From contig CADAGC010000022.1 in NCBI GenBank assembly GCA_902787365.1, positions 1-34,994 of the forward strand: 34,994 nt of DNA, read 5' to 3'. The position numbers and the translations under genes were made by a program. This DNA comes from an uncultured Ruminococcus sp. GTDB lineage: Bacteria; Bacillota; Clostridia; Oscillospirales; Ruminococcaceae. The notes beneath the pieces are model-generated. The model was not told where the DNA came from. It searched no databases and saw only the letters and a list, made by a program, of their open reading frames with translations. How positions within the stretch are numbered: position 1 is the stretch's first letter; every line of letters begins with the position of its first letter. Below, one piece after another: positions 23,508 through 31,453 of this stretch.

Positions 23508-24881
23508 TCAGATCGCGTCAAAAGCCTGCCGTATTGTGCTTACTCCTATGACATTTATTGGTAAATTGTCCACTTTAAGACCCTTAAGCGACGAGCGGGG
23601 AAGGATAATTTTAGTGAAGCCCATACGCTGTGCTTCGAGTATACGCTGCTCGGCAAAGGGTATTCCACGCACCTCGCCGCCGAGGCCTATCTCGCCCAAA
23701 AGGATAACGTCCTCCCCTATCGGCTTATCGGTAAGGCCTGACCAGAGGGCGGCTGCCGCCGAGAGGTCACAGGCAGGCTCGTCTATCTTCATGCCGCCGA
23801 TTACGTTGACATAGGCATCAAGCCCGCCGAAGAAAAAGCCGAGGCGCTTTTCGAGCACGGCGATTATCATATAGAGTCTGTTATAGTCAAGGCCCGTGGC
23901 AGTTCTTCTCGGTGAGGAGAAGCCCGATTTGGTGACGAGCGCCTGCACCTCGGCCATTATCGGGCGTGAGCCTTCCATAACGCAGACCGCACAGCAGCCC
24001 GAAACGCCCACAGGTCTGCCCTCCAGAAGCATAGCGGAGGGGTTTTCCACCTCACGCAGGCCGCTGCCTGCCATTTCAAAGACGCCTATCTCATTTGTCG
24101 AGCCAAAGCGGTTTTTAACGGCACGCAGTATACGGTAAGGCAGATTTCTCTGTCCCTCGAACACGGTCACGGCGTCAACTATATGCTCCATGACCTTAGG
24201 GCCAGCGATATTGCCGTCTTTATTGACGTGGCCTACTATTATCATGGGTATTTCCTCGCTCTTGGCGGTATGCATGAGCATATTGGTACACTCTCTCACC
24301 TGCGTGATACTGCCCTGCGTGCCTGTAAGGCCGTTAATGCTCATAGTCTGGATTGAGTCTATCATCACTATCTCGGGCTTTTCCTTGACTATGGCGGCGC
24401 AGATAGCCTCGCAGTCGGTCTGTGCGAGGAGGTAGAGATTCTCGGAATCGACACCCAGGCGGTGGGCACGAAGCTTTATCTGCCTTGCACTCTCTTCACC
24501 CGAAACATATAAAATAGTATGGTCTTCGCCAAGGTGCTGGCATATCTGCAAAAGGAGGGTGGATTTACCGATACCCGGCTCGCCGCCGAGCAGCACCAGT
24601 GACCCCTTGACAAGGCCGCCGCCGAGCACCCTGTCAAGCTCACGCAGACCCGTCTGATAGCGCACCTCGTCCTTATCTATCTCGACATCGCCGATGCCGT
24701 AGATACTATCCGATATATCCTTGACCGAACTGCTGCGCTTTGAAGAGCGGGCAGCAGAGCTTACCACGCTCTCGGTCTCTTCGAGGGTATTCCACTCGCC
24801 GCAGGAGGGGCAGCGCCCGTTCCATTTTGAGGTTTCTGCACCGCACTCACGGCAGATAAACACGGTCTTTACTTTAGCCAT
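23508..24881 (-). CDS. radA: DNA repair protein RadA (Sms)
   Basis: Hexameric ATPase that promotes branch migration of recombination intermediates. 457 aa, normal length. A C4 zinc finger (Cys10, 13, 24, 27 in CRECG and CPSCGEW) precedes Walker A GGEPGIGKST at 99-108. The RadA-specific KNRFGSTNEIG segment lies near 260, followed by a C-terminal Lon-protease-like domain with LSAAAALWSGL and GEIGLGGEVR. The ATG at 24881 is chosen since MAKVKTVFIC is the family start and CGGAG lies about 9 bases upstream. Transcribed alone; no clear terminator. Confidence 0.95.
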   Translation of the reverse strand: MAKVKTVFICRECGAETSKWNGRCPSCGEWNTLEETESVVSSAARSSKRSSSVKDISDSIYGIGDVEIDKDEVRYQTGLRELDRVLGGGLVKGSLVLLGGEPGIGKSTLLLQICQHLGEDHTILYVSGEESARQIKLRAHRLGVDSENLYLLAQTDCEAICAAIVKEKPEIVMIDSIQTMSINGLTGTQGSITQVRECTNMLMHTAKSEEIPMIIVGHVNKDGNIAGPKVMEHIVDAVTVFEGQRNLPYRILRAVKNRFGSTNEIGVFEMAGSGLREVENPSAMLLEGRPVGVSGCCAVCVMEGSRPIMAEVQALVTKSGFSSPRRTATGLDYNRLYMIIAVLEKRLGFFFGGLDAYVNVIGGMKIDEPACDLSAAAALWSGLTDKPIGEDVILLGEIGLGGEVRGIPFAEQRILEAQRMGFTKIILPRSSLKGLKVDNLPINVIGVSTIRQAFDAI

Positions 24882-24914
24882 AGTTATTGCTCCGTTTCTT
24901 GATATGTTATAACA

Positions 24915-24943
24915 AGTATAACACATATCAGACGGATTTTCAA
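24915..24943 (-). promoter_or_regulatory. Promoter of radA with overlapping inverted repeat
   Basis: TTGAAA, 17-base spacer, TATACT on the minus strand. An imperfect palindrome TGATATG...CATATCA (about 24900-24930) spans the -10 and could be an operator; no LexA or DinR box is evident. Confidence 0.7.
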
Positions 24944-24954
24944 GAGGGAAAGTC

Positions 24955-25479
24955 TTATTTTAAGTACAGTTTTATGTACTCGTTATCATAATTCCAGCCC
25001 TCTCTTTCCTCTTCGGGGTAGTTTTCTTCACGCTCGTCCTGAAATTCGTCCCACTCGCCCATTCCACGCTCATAGCCGCCGTCGGTGACGTACTGCCACT
25101 CATACCAGAACAAGCCTGCAAATATCATTATCACCGCAAGCGTCATAAGCGCCAGTTCCTTATGCCGCCTGCTCTTGCCGCCCGTCTTATAGTAAAGCTC
25201 GGCGCTTTTGAGTATCTTGTCACGCTCATATTCGTTCAGATGCTCCTGACGTTTGGTGACGAAAAACTCTCTGCCAAGCCTTTTGCCGCACAGGCCGAGA
25301 AAGCACTTATACTGCTCGGGGCGGGTCTTGAGCTTTTTGTTCACATCAAGATACTCCTCGGCGCACAGCGCCATAGCCTCGACTGTCAGTTCTCTTGAAT
25401 CGGTCACTTCAAGTATGGTAGTAAACAGTCTGTCGCCGAATTGATCCATAAGCGCTGTAAATTCTCTGTATTCACGCAT
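24955..25479 (-). CDS. Single-TM protein with sigma-region-2-like N-terminus
   Basis: 174 aa. Residues about 1-85 are cytoplasmic and helical (FTALMDQFGDRLFTTILEVT ... FLGLCGKRLGREF). Their spacing recalls region 2 of ECF sigma factors, but no region 4 (DNA-binding) domain follows. Instead there is one membrane helix at about 110-128 (ALMTLAVIMIFAGLFWYEW) and an acidic, tyrosine-rich outer tail. I cannot assign a function and the sigma likeness is by eye. The upstream GGGGGCG is spaced 5-6 bases from the ATG. It follows the two-component genes but is separated from them by a terminator and has its own promoter. Confidence 0.7.
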   Translation of the reverse strand: MREYREFTALMDQFGDRLFTTILEVTDSRELTVEAMALCAEEYLDVNKKLKTRPEQYKCFLGLCGKRLGREFFVTKRQEHLNEYERDKILKSAELYYKTGGKSRRHKELALMTLAVIMIFAGLFWYEWQYVTDGGYERGMGEWDEFQDEREENYPEEEREGWNYDNEYIKLYLK

Positions 25480-25524
25480 ATTTTCGCCCCCATTCTATGG
25501 CAACAGCGGTGTTGCCTTGGGGTA

Positions 25525-25555
25525 AATATATCATCTTACGTAAGGTAAGTGTCAA
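25525..25555 (-). promoter_or_regulatory. Promoter of the sigma-like membrane gene with palindromic operator candidate
   Basis: TTGACA on the minus strand with GATATA at 17 or TATATT at 19 bases. A perfect 10-bp palindrome CTTACGTAAG (25535-25544) lies in the spacer, where a regulator would block or activate; the neighbouring response regulator is one possible binder. Confidence 0.55.
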
Positions 25556-25571
25556 TAGTTCACAATAAAAT

Positions 25572-25600
25572 ACGGCATATCCCACAAAGGGACATACCGT
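25572..25600 (-). terminator. Terminator of the two-component operon
   Basis: Twelve-bp stem ACGGCATATCCC/GGGACATACCGT (two G-T pairs), 5-base loop, then ATTTTATT on the minus strand, 38 bases after the regulator stop. Confidence 0.8.
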
Positions 25601-25637
25601 AAATGGTGCATATTCACTAATAGCTATGGGCAGGCGG

Positions 25638-26270
25638 TCAGCCCCTTACCTCTTTATAATAGAACACCGCAAGCTGTGTGCGGTCACGAAGGCCGAGCTT
25701 TTCCAAAACAGCGCTTAAGTAGTTGCGCACCGTGCCCTCACTTAAATAGAGCTTTGACGATATCTCCTTATTGCTTAGCCCCTCGGCGACAAGGGTTATT
25801 ATCTCCTGCTCACGCTCGCTGATGTCATATTTCTCGAAATCAAAGCCTGTGTTCGTGTGGCTGTTCATAAGCTCGGGGATACGGCTCGTGACCTCGCTGC
25901 CGAAAACATTAGCGCCGCTCATAACCGCTTCAAGGGCGGGAACTATATCGTCAAAATTCTGCTTTAGTATATATCCCTTAGCGCCTATTTTGAGCGACTC
26001 GACTATATATTCATCATCAGAGAATGTTGTGAGGAACAGCACCCTCGCATCGGGGTCGTCGGCTATTATCTGCCTTGCGGCATCAAGGCCTGTGACCTCG
26101 CCCATTCTTATATCAAGCAGCGCCACATCGGGCTTATGCTCCTTATAGAGCTTTACCGCTTCATCGGCATTTGAGCCGAGGGCTGCGACCTCTACCTTGC
26201 CCGTGGCTTCGAGTATAGTTTTAAGCGATATGGCAACGAGCTTATCATCATCGACTGCTATTATCTTCAT
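25638..26270 (-). CDS. NarL/FixJ-family response regulator
   Basis: 210 aa. The receiver domain at about 1-120 has acidic pocket VDDDK, phospho-acceptor Asp53 (LLDIRMGEVTG) and conserved Lys in GAKGYILK. The LuxR-type DNA-binding domain at about 145-207 includes LSEREQEI-like ISEREQEIITLVAEGLSNKEI and YLSEGTVRNYLSAVLEKL. Its start overlaps the end of the kinase gene by 23 bases, so the pair is translationally coupled. Targets unknown; the usual cell-envelope role of this kinase type in Firmicutes is only a guess here. Confidence 0.92.
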   Translation of the reverse strand: MKIIAVDDDKLVAISLKTILEATGKVEVAALGSNADEAVKLYKEHKPDVALLDIRMGEVTGLDAARQIIADDPDARVLFLTTFSDDEYIVESLKIGAKGYILKQNFDDIVPALEAVMSGANVFGSEVTSRIPELMNSHTNTGFDFEKYDISEREQEIITLVAEGLSNKEISSKLYLSEGTVRNYLSAVLEKLGLRDRTQLAVFYYKEVRG

Positions 26271-27345
26271 CGTTATTCTCCTTTTTCTTGGGGATAGTTA
26301 TGAATATGCGAAAGCCATGCTCGGCGGTGATATTTATTATGCCGTCAAGCATCTTAACACGCTCTTTCATATTCGCAAGACCCATTCCCTCGCCGTCGGA
26401 GGGCTTTGAGGTCTTGCCGTTATCGTCTATAACAAGCTGCATAAAAGCAGGGTGCTCGGTCATTGTGACACTCACCGTATCAGCGTCGGAGTGGCGTATA
26501 ATATTGGTGACGGCTTCTTTGAGCACTGCTATAAAGCAGAGCTTAGTGTCCTTATCCACCCTATCTGAAAAATCATACTGCCTGATGACCTTATAGCTGC
26601 TATCAAGCGGGGCAAGGATCTCCTCACAGGCGCTTTTGAGGTCTATCGAGTCATCACGCAGATCGTGAACGCTTTTTCTTATACTGTCAAGCGCCAGATC
26701 CATACTCTCACGCACGGGCCGGAGCAGCGAAGTCATCTTCTCATCGTTTTTAGTGACGGCCATTACCGCACCAAGCTGCAAAAGCGAGCGTGAAAGAACG
26801 TGGCCGACGTTATCGTGTATCTCCCTTGCTATACGGTTACGCTCTTTGAGGGTGGCGAGGTTTATCTCGCTGTTTTGCTGCTCGATAAGGCGCTTATTGC
26901 GTTCCATGAGCACAAGGCTGTTTTCTACGCCGTAGTCACGGGTAGCTTTGAGTTCCTCGTCCTTATCCTCAAAGGTAACACGCCGATAGCAGAGCACCGC
27001 CGCAAGCAGCGTAAGCATACACACGCTAACGCCCGAATGAACATCGTCTGCAAAGGCAAAGGCGATGATCGGCAACAGGCAGAGGGCTTCACGCTTATTT
27101 CTGCTGCCAAATATACAGTAGGCGAAGGGGGCTATAAACAGCGCCGCCACGGGGTAAGCCGCACACACACCGATATATACCGCCGAGCAGCCGAGCCGCA
27201 GGGGCAGCTTATCAAACACCGTGACCAAACAGCAAAGCACGAACACGGCTATCGCAACGGCAGCCGTTTCAAACTTTGCAGAGCCGGCAGGCAGCAAAAG
27301 CAGCGACAGCAGAAACAATGTCAGCTTATCAAGCAGACCTCGCAT
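26248..27345 (-). CDS. Sensor histidine kinase, HisKA_3 (NarX/DesK-type)
   Basis: 365 aa. The N-terminus has about five or six short membrane helices (residues 5-120) with very little extracytoplasmic sequence, so the signal is probably sensed in or at the membrane. A coiled linker leads to the HisKA_3 domain LKERNRIAREIHDNVGH with phospho-acceptor His177. The HATPase_c domain follows with N-box KEAVTNIIRHS and G-box GEGMGLANMKERV. AAAGGAGGT lies 7 bases before the ATG. Upstream, between the promoter at 27512-27540 and the gene, is a nested palindrome of 123 bp. Confidence 0.92.
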   Translation of the reverse strand: MRGLLDKLTLFLLSLLLLPAGSAKFETAAVAIAVFVLCCLVTVFDKLPLRLGCSAVYIGVCAAYPVAALFIAPFAYCIFGSRNKREALCLLPIIAFAFADDVHSGVSVCMLTLLAAVLCYRRVTFEDKDEELKATRDYGVENSLVLMERNKRLIEQQNSEINLATLKERNRIAREIHDNVGHVLSRSLLQLGAVMAVTKNDEKMTSLLRPVRESMDLALDSIRKSVHDLRDDSIDLKSACEEILAPLDSSYKVIRQYDFSDRVDKDTKLCFIAVLKEAVTNIIRHSDADTVSVTMTEHPAFMQLVIDDNGKTSKPSDGEGMGLANMKERVKMLDGIINITAEHGFRIFITIPKKKENNDEDNSSR

Positions 27346-27374
27346 GGGCGGACCTCCTTTACATTATAATAGGC

Positions 27375-27497
27375 GAGATAAATCGGAGGGGTGTTGGGGA
27401 AATGCCACCTCCCCTGAACGCATTATCAGCCTGCGGCTGAAAAAGCTCGGAGGTGGCGGCGGTGCCAGAGGGGTTATCCTACGCCCCGATTTATCTC
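27375..27497. repeat. Nested 123-bp palindromic element in the kinase leader
   Basis: Outer perfect 12-bp arms GAGATAAATCGG/CCGATTTATCTC enclose GCCACCTCC/GGAGGTGGC (27404-27456) and an inner TCAGCC-tgc-GGCTGA. The core around TGAACGCATTATCAGCC matches the module at 10463-10534. Confidence 0.75.
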
Positions 27498-27511
27498 AAT
27501 CATATAAATAT

Positions 27512-27540
27512 AGTATATCACAAATAAACTCATTTGGCAA
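27512..27540 (-). promoter_or_regulatory. Promoter of the two-component operon
   Basis: TTGCCA, 17-base spacer, TATACT on the minus strand. The transcript would include the 123-bp palindrome before the kinase start. Confidence 0.65.
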
Positions 27541-27575
27541 TAAGGGAGAGAAATGTAAACTTTGTGTAAATTCTA

Positions 27576-27604
27576 TTGACTTGAAGGGCAGGATATATTA
27601 TAAT
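27576..27604 (+). promoter_or_regulatory. Promoter of rplU-prp-rpmA
   Basis: TTGACT, 17-base spacer, TATAAT. Confidence 0.88.
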
Positions 27605-27610
27605 ATATAA

Positions 27611-27690
27611 GCCGCTTGTGTACGGCTTACAAGCTATAGCTATGTCTATACGCCGTAATGCAGCGAGTTTTAATGAAAAGGCAGGTGCAT
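27611..27690 (+). promoter_or_regulatory. Probable L21-type leader of the ribosomal operon
   Basis: The untranslated stretch between the promoter and rplU can fold, starting with GCCG-cttgtgta-CGGC. It sits where Firmicutes carry the L21 autoregulatory leader. Assignment rests on position; sequence match was not tested. Confidence 0.45.
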
Positions 27691-27696
27691 TCTGAG

Positions 27697-28008
27697 ATGT
27701 ACGCAGTTATCGAAACAGGCGGAAAGCAGTATCAGGTAAACGTTGGTGATATCCTCTTTATCGAGAAGCTTGACGCAGAGGCAGAGTCGAATGTAACATT
27801 TGACAAGGTAATAGCAGTAGGCAAGGACGACGGTCTTGCAGTTGGCGCTCCCTATGTTGACGGCGCAAGCGTTGCTGCTAAGGTACTCAAAAACGGCAAG
27901 GCTAAGAAGGTAACAGTTTTCACTTACAAGCCTAAGAAGGGCGAGAAGAGAAAAATGGGCCACAGACAGCCGTACACACAGGTAAAGATCGAAGCGATCA
28001 ACGCATAA
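27697..28008 (+). CDS. rplU: 50S ribosomal protein L21
   Basis: 103 aa, standard length: [20 protein letters not shown] at the start and [19 protein letters not shown] near the end, both diagnostic. Binds 23S rRNA domain II. The ATG at 27697 is the family start; an AGGTG lies 9-10 bases upstream, while the longer frame from 27658 lacks a site. First gene of the conserved rplU-prp-rpmA operon. Confidence 0.97.
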   Translation: MYAVIETGGKQYQVNVGDILFIEKLDAEAESNVTFDKVIAVGKDDGLAVGAPYVDGASVAAKVLKNGKAKKVTVFTYKPKKGEKRKMGHRQPYTQVKIEAINA

Positions 28009-28009
28009 T

Positions 28010-28330
28010 ATGATCAAGGCAGATTTCTACAGGAGCCGTGAGAACAAGCTTTTGGGCTTTCACATAAGCGGCCATGCAGGACTTGCCGAAGAGGGCGAAG
28101 ACGTAGCCTGCGCTGCGGTATCCTCTGCGGTGATGATGACCTGCAATACCGTGACTGACGTGTTTAAGATAAACGCCAAGGTCAATGTAGACGAAAACGA
28201 CATTCTGCTAAAGCTCGTGGATGACCCCGAGGGCAACGGCGACAGGCTGCTTTTAGGCCTTATGCTTCAGCTTGACCTGATAGGGCAGGAATACCCGAGC
28301 GCCGTAAAAATATGCGTTAACGACAGATAG
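28010..28330 (+). CDS. prp: Ribosomal-processing cysteine protease Prp
   Basis: 106 aa. Cleaves the N-terminal extension of ribosomal protein L27, an essential maturation step in Firmicutes. The catalytic pair is visible: His22 in ISGHAG and Cys34 in DVACAAVSS. Starts one base after the rplU stop. Its substrate is encoded 43 bp downstream and carries the expected cleavage sequence. Confidence 0.94.
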   Translation: MIKADFYRSRENKLLGFHISGHAGLAEEGEDVACAAVSSAVMMTCNTVTDVFKINAKVNVDENDILLKLVDDPEGNGDRLLLGLMLQLDLIGQEYPSAVKICVNDR

Positions 28331-28373
28331 GGCGAATACCCTTACAAATTACATGATGGAGGTGTAATTTAAG

Positions 28374-28655
28374 ATGATAAGAATTTCCATGCAGTTTTTT
28401 GCACATAAGAAAGGTATGGGTTCCACAAAGAACGGCCGTGATTCCGAGGCTAAGAGACTTGGCGCTAAGAGAGCTGACGGTCAGTTCGTAACAGCCGGTA
28501 ACATTCTTGTAAGACAGAGAGGCACACACATCCACCCCGGTGAGAACGTAAAGAGGGGTTCTGATGATACTCTGTTCGCTGTAGCTGACGGCGTTGTAAG
28601 ATTTGAGCGTCTTGGCAAGGACAGGAAAAAGGTTTCTGTTTACACACAGGCATAA
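28374..28655 (+). CDS. rpmA: 50S ribosomal protein L27 with Prp-cleaved N-terminal extension
   Basis: 93 aa precursor. MIRISMQFF precedes [14 protein letters not shown], the conserved mature start. The MQFF/AHKKG junction fits the known Prp site, giving a mature protein beginning at Ala10, which reaches the peptidyl-transferase centre. GGAGGTG lies 8 bases before the ATG. Last gene before the terminator at 28660. Confidence 0.97.
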   Translation: MIRISMQFFAHKKGMGSTKNGRDSEAKRLGAKRADGQFVTAGNILVRQRGTHIHPGENVKRGSDDTLFAVADGVVRFERLGKDRKKVSVYTQA

Positions 28656-28659
28656 TCGC

Positions 28660-28688
28660 AAAAGCCGCCTAACATAGGCGGCTTTTTT
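28660..28688 (+). terminator. Terminator of rplU-prp-rpmA
   Basis: Eleven-bp stem AAAAGCCGCCT/AGGCGGCTTTT, 5-base loop, then T-run, 5 bases after the rpmA stop. Confidence 0.9.
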
Positions 28689-28769
28689 GCAATAAACCGA
28701 TCATAAGAGCATCAACAAACAATGTATCAAGAGTTTTACCGATCATCACAGACACATACGGAGAAGCTT

Positions 28770-29390
28770 ATGAAGAACTATCTAAAAAAAGACCCCTCTA
28801 TGCCTAAGGAATACAACAAGGGCGTTATGCTGATAAGGGTCGGCGTGTCGCTCGCGGCATTACTGATACTGGTTATACTATCATATATTTTTATTTATTC
28901 CCCGCCGCCGCTCAGCTATGTGGAAAACAGGAGCTATACGGTCATAGAGACCTATGAGGCACAGCACACGGGCGGCACACGCGGCTATTCAAGCAAATAC
29001 AGATACTGGCTCGGTCTGCGCGATGATGAAACAGGCAAGGACTATAAATGGGCTGTCAAGGAATCGGTCATGCGCAGCTATACCGAGGGTCAGAACGTGT
29101 CTCTGCCTGTTTATTCGGTAGGTGACACGGGCAAGAAATTCCTCTCGCTTGAAAACAATACCGATGAAAAGGAAGCAAAAAAGGAATACTATGACAGCCA
29201 CCCCACTATGGCGATGAAGATTTATATGTATTCCATAATGCTGCTAATCACTGCTGTTGTCGGCTGTATCGGCGGCGGTATCGAGGAGACAGCAAAGGCA
29301 GGCAGGCACGTTTTCCTGCCTATGGAGATACCCGAGGACAGCGAAGCAATGGCGATAAAGCAGCCGGATTATGACGATATATTCAAATAA
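28770..29390 (+). CDS. Two-TM membrane protein of unknown function
   Basis: 206 aa from the ATG at 28770, selected for GGAG 6 bases upstream; the frame opens at 28722 without a site. TM1 at about 20-44, an extracytoplasmic domain at about 50-140 and TM2 at about 149-170. The cytoplasmic tail is acidic (PDYDDIFK). The middle (VIETYEAQHTGG, YWLGLRDDETGKDYKWAV, YTEGQNVSLPVYSV) has the strand pattern of DUF3592-like domains, a loose resemblance. Lies 15 bases before obgE, so probably cotranscribed with it. No separate promoter is seen. Confidence 0.7.
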   Translation: MKNYLKKDPSMPKEYNKGVMLIRVGVSLAALLILVILSYIFIYSPPPLSYVENRSYTVIETYEAQHTGGTRGYSSKYRYWLGLRDDETGKDYKWAVKESVMRSYTEGQNVSLPVYSVGDTGKKFLSLENNTDEKEAKKEYYDSHPTMAMKIYMYSIMLLITAVVGCIGGGIEETAKAGRHVFLPMEIPEDSEAMAIKQPDYDDIFK

Positions 29391-29405
29391 ACAAGGAGAA
29401 AAGCT

Positions 29406-30680
29406 ATGTTCGTTGATGAAGCTAAAATACACATAAAAGCAGGTGACGGAGGCGACGGGTGCGTTTCCTTTCACAGAGAGAAATATGTAGCGGCAGGCGG
29501 CCCTGACGGCGGCGACGGCGGCAAGGGCGGCGATATAGTCTTTGTAGCTGATACAAACATATCAAACCTCATAGACTTCCGCTACAAGAGAAAATACATA
29601 GCAGAAAAAGGGCAGGACGGCTCATCAAAGAACTGCTCGGGGCGTGGGGCTGATGACCTGATAATCAAAGTTCCCCTAGGCACGCTCGTCAAGGAAACAG
29701 GCACGGGCAGGATACTTGCGGATATTTCGACAAAAGAGCCTGTGACAGTTGCCAAAGGCGGCAAGGGCGGCAGAGGAAATGCGCACTTTGCCACATCGAC
29801 AAGGCAGATACCCCGCTTTGCAAAGCCCGGCTTCAAGGGCGATGAATACGACATAACCTTAGAGCTGAAATTGATAGCAGACGTAGGGCTTGTAGGCTTC
29901 CCGAACGTGGGCAAGAGCACGCTTATATCGGTAGTTTCGGCGGCAAAGCCGAAGATAGCAAACTACCACTTCACCACGCTGACACCCGTATTAGGCGTTG
30001 TAAAGGTAGAGGAGCAGTCGTTTGTTATGGCCGACATTCCGGGACTTATAGAGGGTGCGAGCGAGGGCATTGGTCTCGGGCACGAGTTCCTCAGGCACGT
30101 TGAGAGGTGCAGGCTCATAATACACGTTGTTGACGTTTCGGGAATCGAGGGGCGTGACCCTAAGGAGGACTTTGAAGCGATAAACAAGGAGCTTGCAAAC
30201 TTCTCGGAAGATTTAGCGGCCGCACCGCAGATAGTCGCTGCAAACAAGAGCGACATAGCCACACCCGAACAGGTAGATAGTTTCAGAAAATACATCGAAG
30301 ACAAGGGCTTACAGTTCTTTGAGATATCGGCTGCCACAAAGAAAGGCACGCAGGAGCTTATGTACGCTGCAGCGCAGGCGCTCAAAGACCTGCCGCCCGT
30401 AAAGGTCTACGAAGCACAGCCTTTGACACAGCTTGAACTTGATGAAAAGCTGCTCTCAAAGAAGCAGTTTGACATCACCGTGGAGGACGGCGTATACTAC
30501 GTTGAGGCAGACTGGCTTTGGGATATACTCAGGTCGGTCAACATGGAGGATTACTCGTCGTTACAGTACTTCCAGAAAGTTTTACGCTCGTCGGGCATAA
30601 TAGACAAGCTTGAAGAGCAGGGCATAAACGAGGGCGACACGGTTGACATCTTCGGCTTCCGCTTTGAGTTCGTTGAGTAA
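29406..30680 (+). CDS. obgE: GTPase ObgE/CgtA
   Basis: Essential GTPase involved in 50S assembly and the stringent response. 424 aa. The Gly-rich Obg fold spans about 1-158 (FVDEAKIHIKAGDGGDGCVSF, GGPDGGDGGKGGD). The G domain has G1 GFPNVGKS at 164-171, DIPGLIEGAS and NKSD. A C-terminal OCT domain at about 350-424 includes DNA encoding IFGFRFEFVE at the end, the form found in Firmicutes. AAGGAG lies 8 bases before the ATG. mrnC follows 13 bases after its stop. Confidence 0.96.
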   Translation: MFVDEAKIHIKAGDGGDGCVSFHREKYVAAGGPDGGDGGKGGDIVFVADTNISNLIDFRYKRKYIAEKGQDGSSKNCSGRGADDLIIKVPLGTLVKETGTGRILADISTKEPVTVAKGGKGGRGNAHFATSTRQIPRFAKPGFKGDEYDITLELKLIADVGLVGFPNVGKSTLISVVSAAKPKIANYHFTTLTPVLGVVKVEEQSFVMADIPGLIEGASEGIGLGHEFLRHVERCRLIIHVVDVSGIEGRDPKEDFEAINKELANFSEDLAAAPQIVAANKSDIATPEQVDSFRKYIEDKGLQFFEISAATKKGTQELMYAAAQALKDLPPVKVYEAQPLTQLELDEKLLSKKQFDITVEDGVYYVEADWLWDILRSVNMEDYSSLQYFQKVLRSSGIIDKLEEQGINEGDTVDIFGFRFEFVE

Positions 30681-30693
30681 GGGGGCGCTGACT

Positions 30694-31086
30694 TTGACCA
30701 AGGACGAGGCAAGGCAATACTCCCCTCTTACGCTGGCGTTTGTGGGCGATGCGGTATATGAGCAACTGGTAAGAGATGAGCTGGTCATCTCAGCTAATAT
30801 GCCCGTAAGAAAGCTGCACTCGCTTAGTGTTCAGAAAGTCTGCGCCGAGTATCAGGCGGCGGCCATAAGGGCGCTTAGTGATGCGCAGGCACTCACAGAC
30901 GAAGAGCAGGACATTTTCCGCCGTGGGCGCAACGCAGGGGGCGTTTCGGCACCCAAGCACTCAACAGTCGCCGATTACCGTGCAGCCACGGGGCTTGAAG
31001 CGCTTTTCGGCTATCTGCACCTCACAGGGCAGGACGAGAGGGTAAGGGAGATCTATCGCAGGATAAATGAGCTTATGACGCTCTGA
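30694..31086 (+). CDS. mrnC: Mini-ribonuclease III
   Basis: Processes the ends of 23S rRNA precursor in Firmicutes. 130 aa with only the RNase III catalytic fold and no dsRNA-binding domain. The signature SPLTLAFVGDAVYEQLVR has catalytic Asp19, and RGRNAGGVSAPKHSTVADYRAATGLEALFGYL follows. The TTG at 30694 is preferred since GGGGG lies 8 bases upstream. The in-frame TTG at 30643 would overlap obgE and adds a stretch not seen in the family. Confidence 0.9.
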   Translation: MTKDEARQYSPLTLAFVGDAVYEQLVRDELVISANMPVRKLHSLSVQKVCAEYQAAAIRALSDAQALTDEEQDIFRRGRNAGGVSAPKHSTVADYRAATGLEALFGYLHLTGQDERVREIYRRINELMTL

Positions 31087-31107
31087 ATGCATAATGCATA
31101 ATTAAGG

Positions 31108-31127
31108 TGTCCGCATTACGGCGGACG
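31108..31127. repeat. GTCCGC/GGCGGAC palindrome
   Basis: Same module as 34850-34868 (GTCCGCC-ttac-GGCGGAC) near the right edge; one pair is lost here. Preceded by a direct repeat of ATGCATA. Confidence 0.6.
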
Positions 31128-31137
31128 GATATAAAAA

Positions 31138-31168
31138 AGCCGCTGTGTAATAACAGCGGTTGATTTTT
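31138..31168 (+). terminator. Terminator of obgE-mrnC
   Basis: AGCCGCTG/CAGCGGTT stem (one G-T pair), 8-base loop, followed by GATTTTTT. Confidence 0.8.
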
Positions 31169-31191
31169 TATCAGAGAGCATTTTTTCATAT

Positions 31192-31247
31192 AAAAAGAAA
31201 AAGCAGTCCCTATTGGAACCGCCCTTCATGAAAAGTATTTATTCAAC
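31192..31247 (-). ncRNA. Possible short transcript with own promoter and terminator
   Basis: On the minus strand an extended -10 (TGGTATAAT, 31254-31262) is followed about 25 bases later by GCGGTTCC-aata-GGGACTGC (31203-31222) and TTTTTCTTTTT. The product would be about 50 nt and hold no ribosome site. The -35 is poor. The stretch 31263-31453 has no other signal I recognise. Confidence 0.35.
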
Positions 31248-31453
31248 ATAATCATTATACCATATCCACAGGAAATTTAAAGTAAATTCTTAGGCTATTT
31301 TGTAAAATAAATGTAAATCGACAAAATTCGCTGAAATTCCCGAAAATACGCCGTTTTGAAAATGTTAAACGATTTAAGGAACCACTTTTGTTATTTCGGA
31401 CGAACATTTAACTAATTGTAAACTCCCCTTTTTTGCGCAAAAAATGGCGGCTT

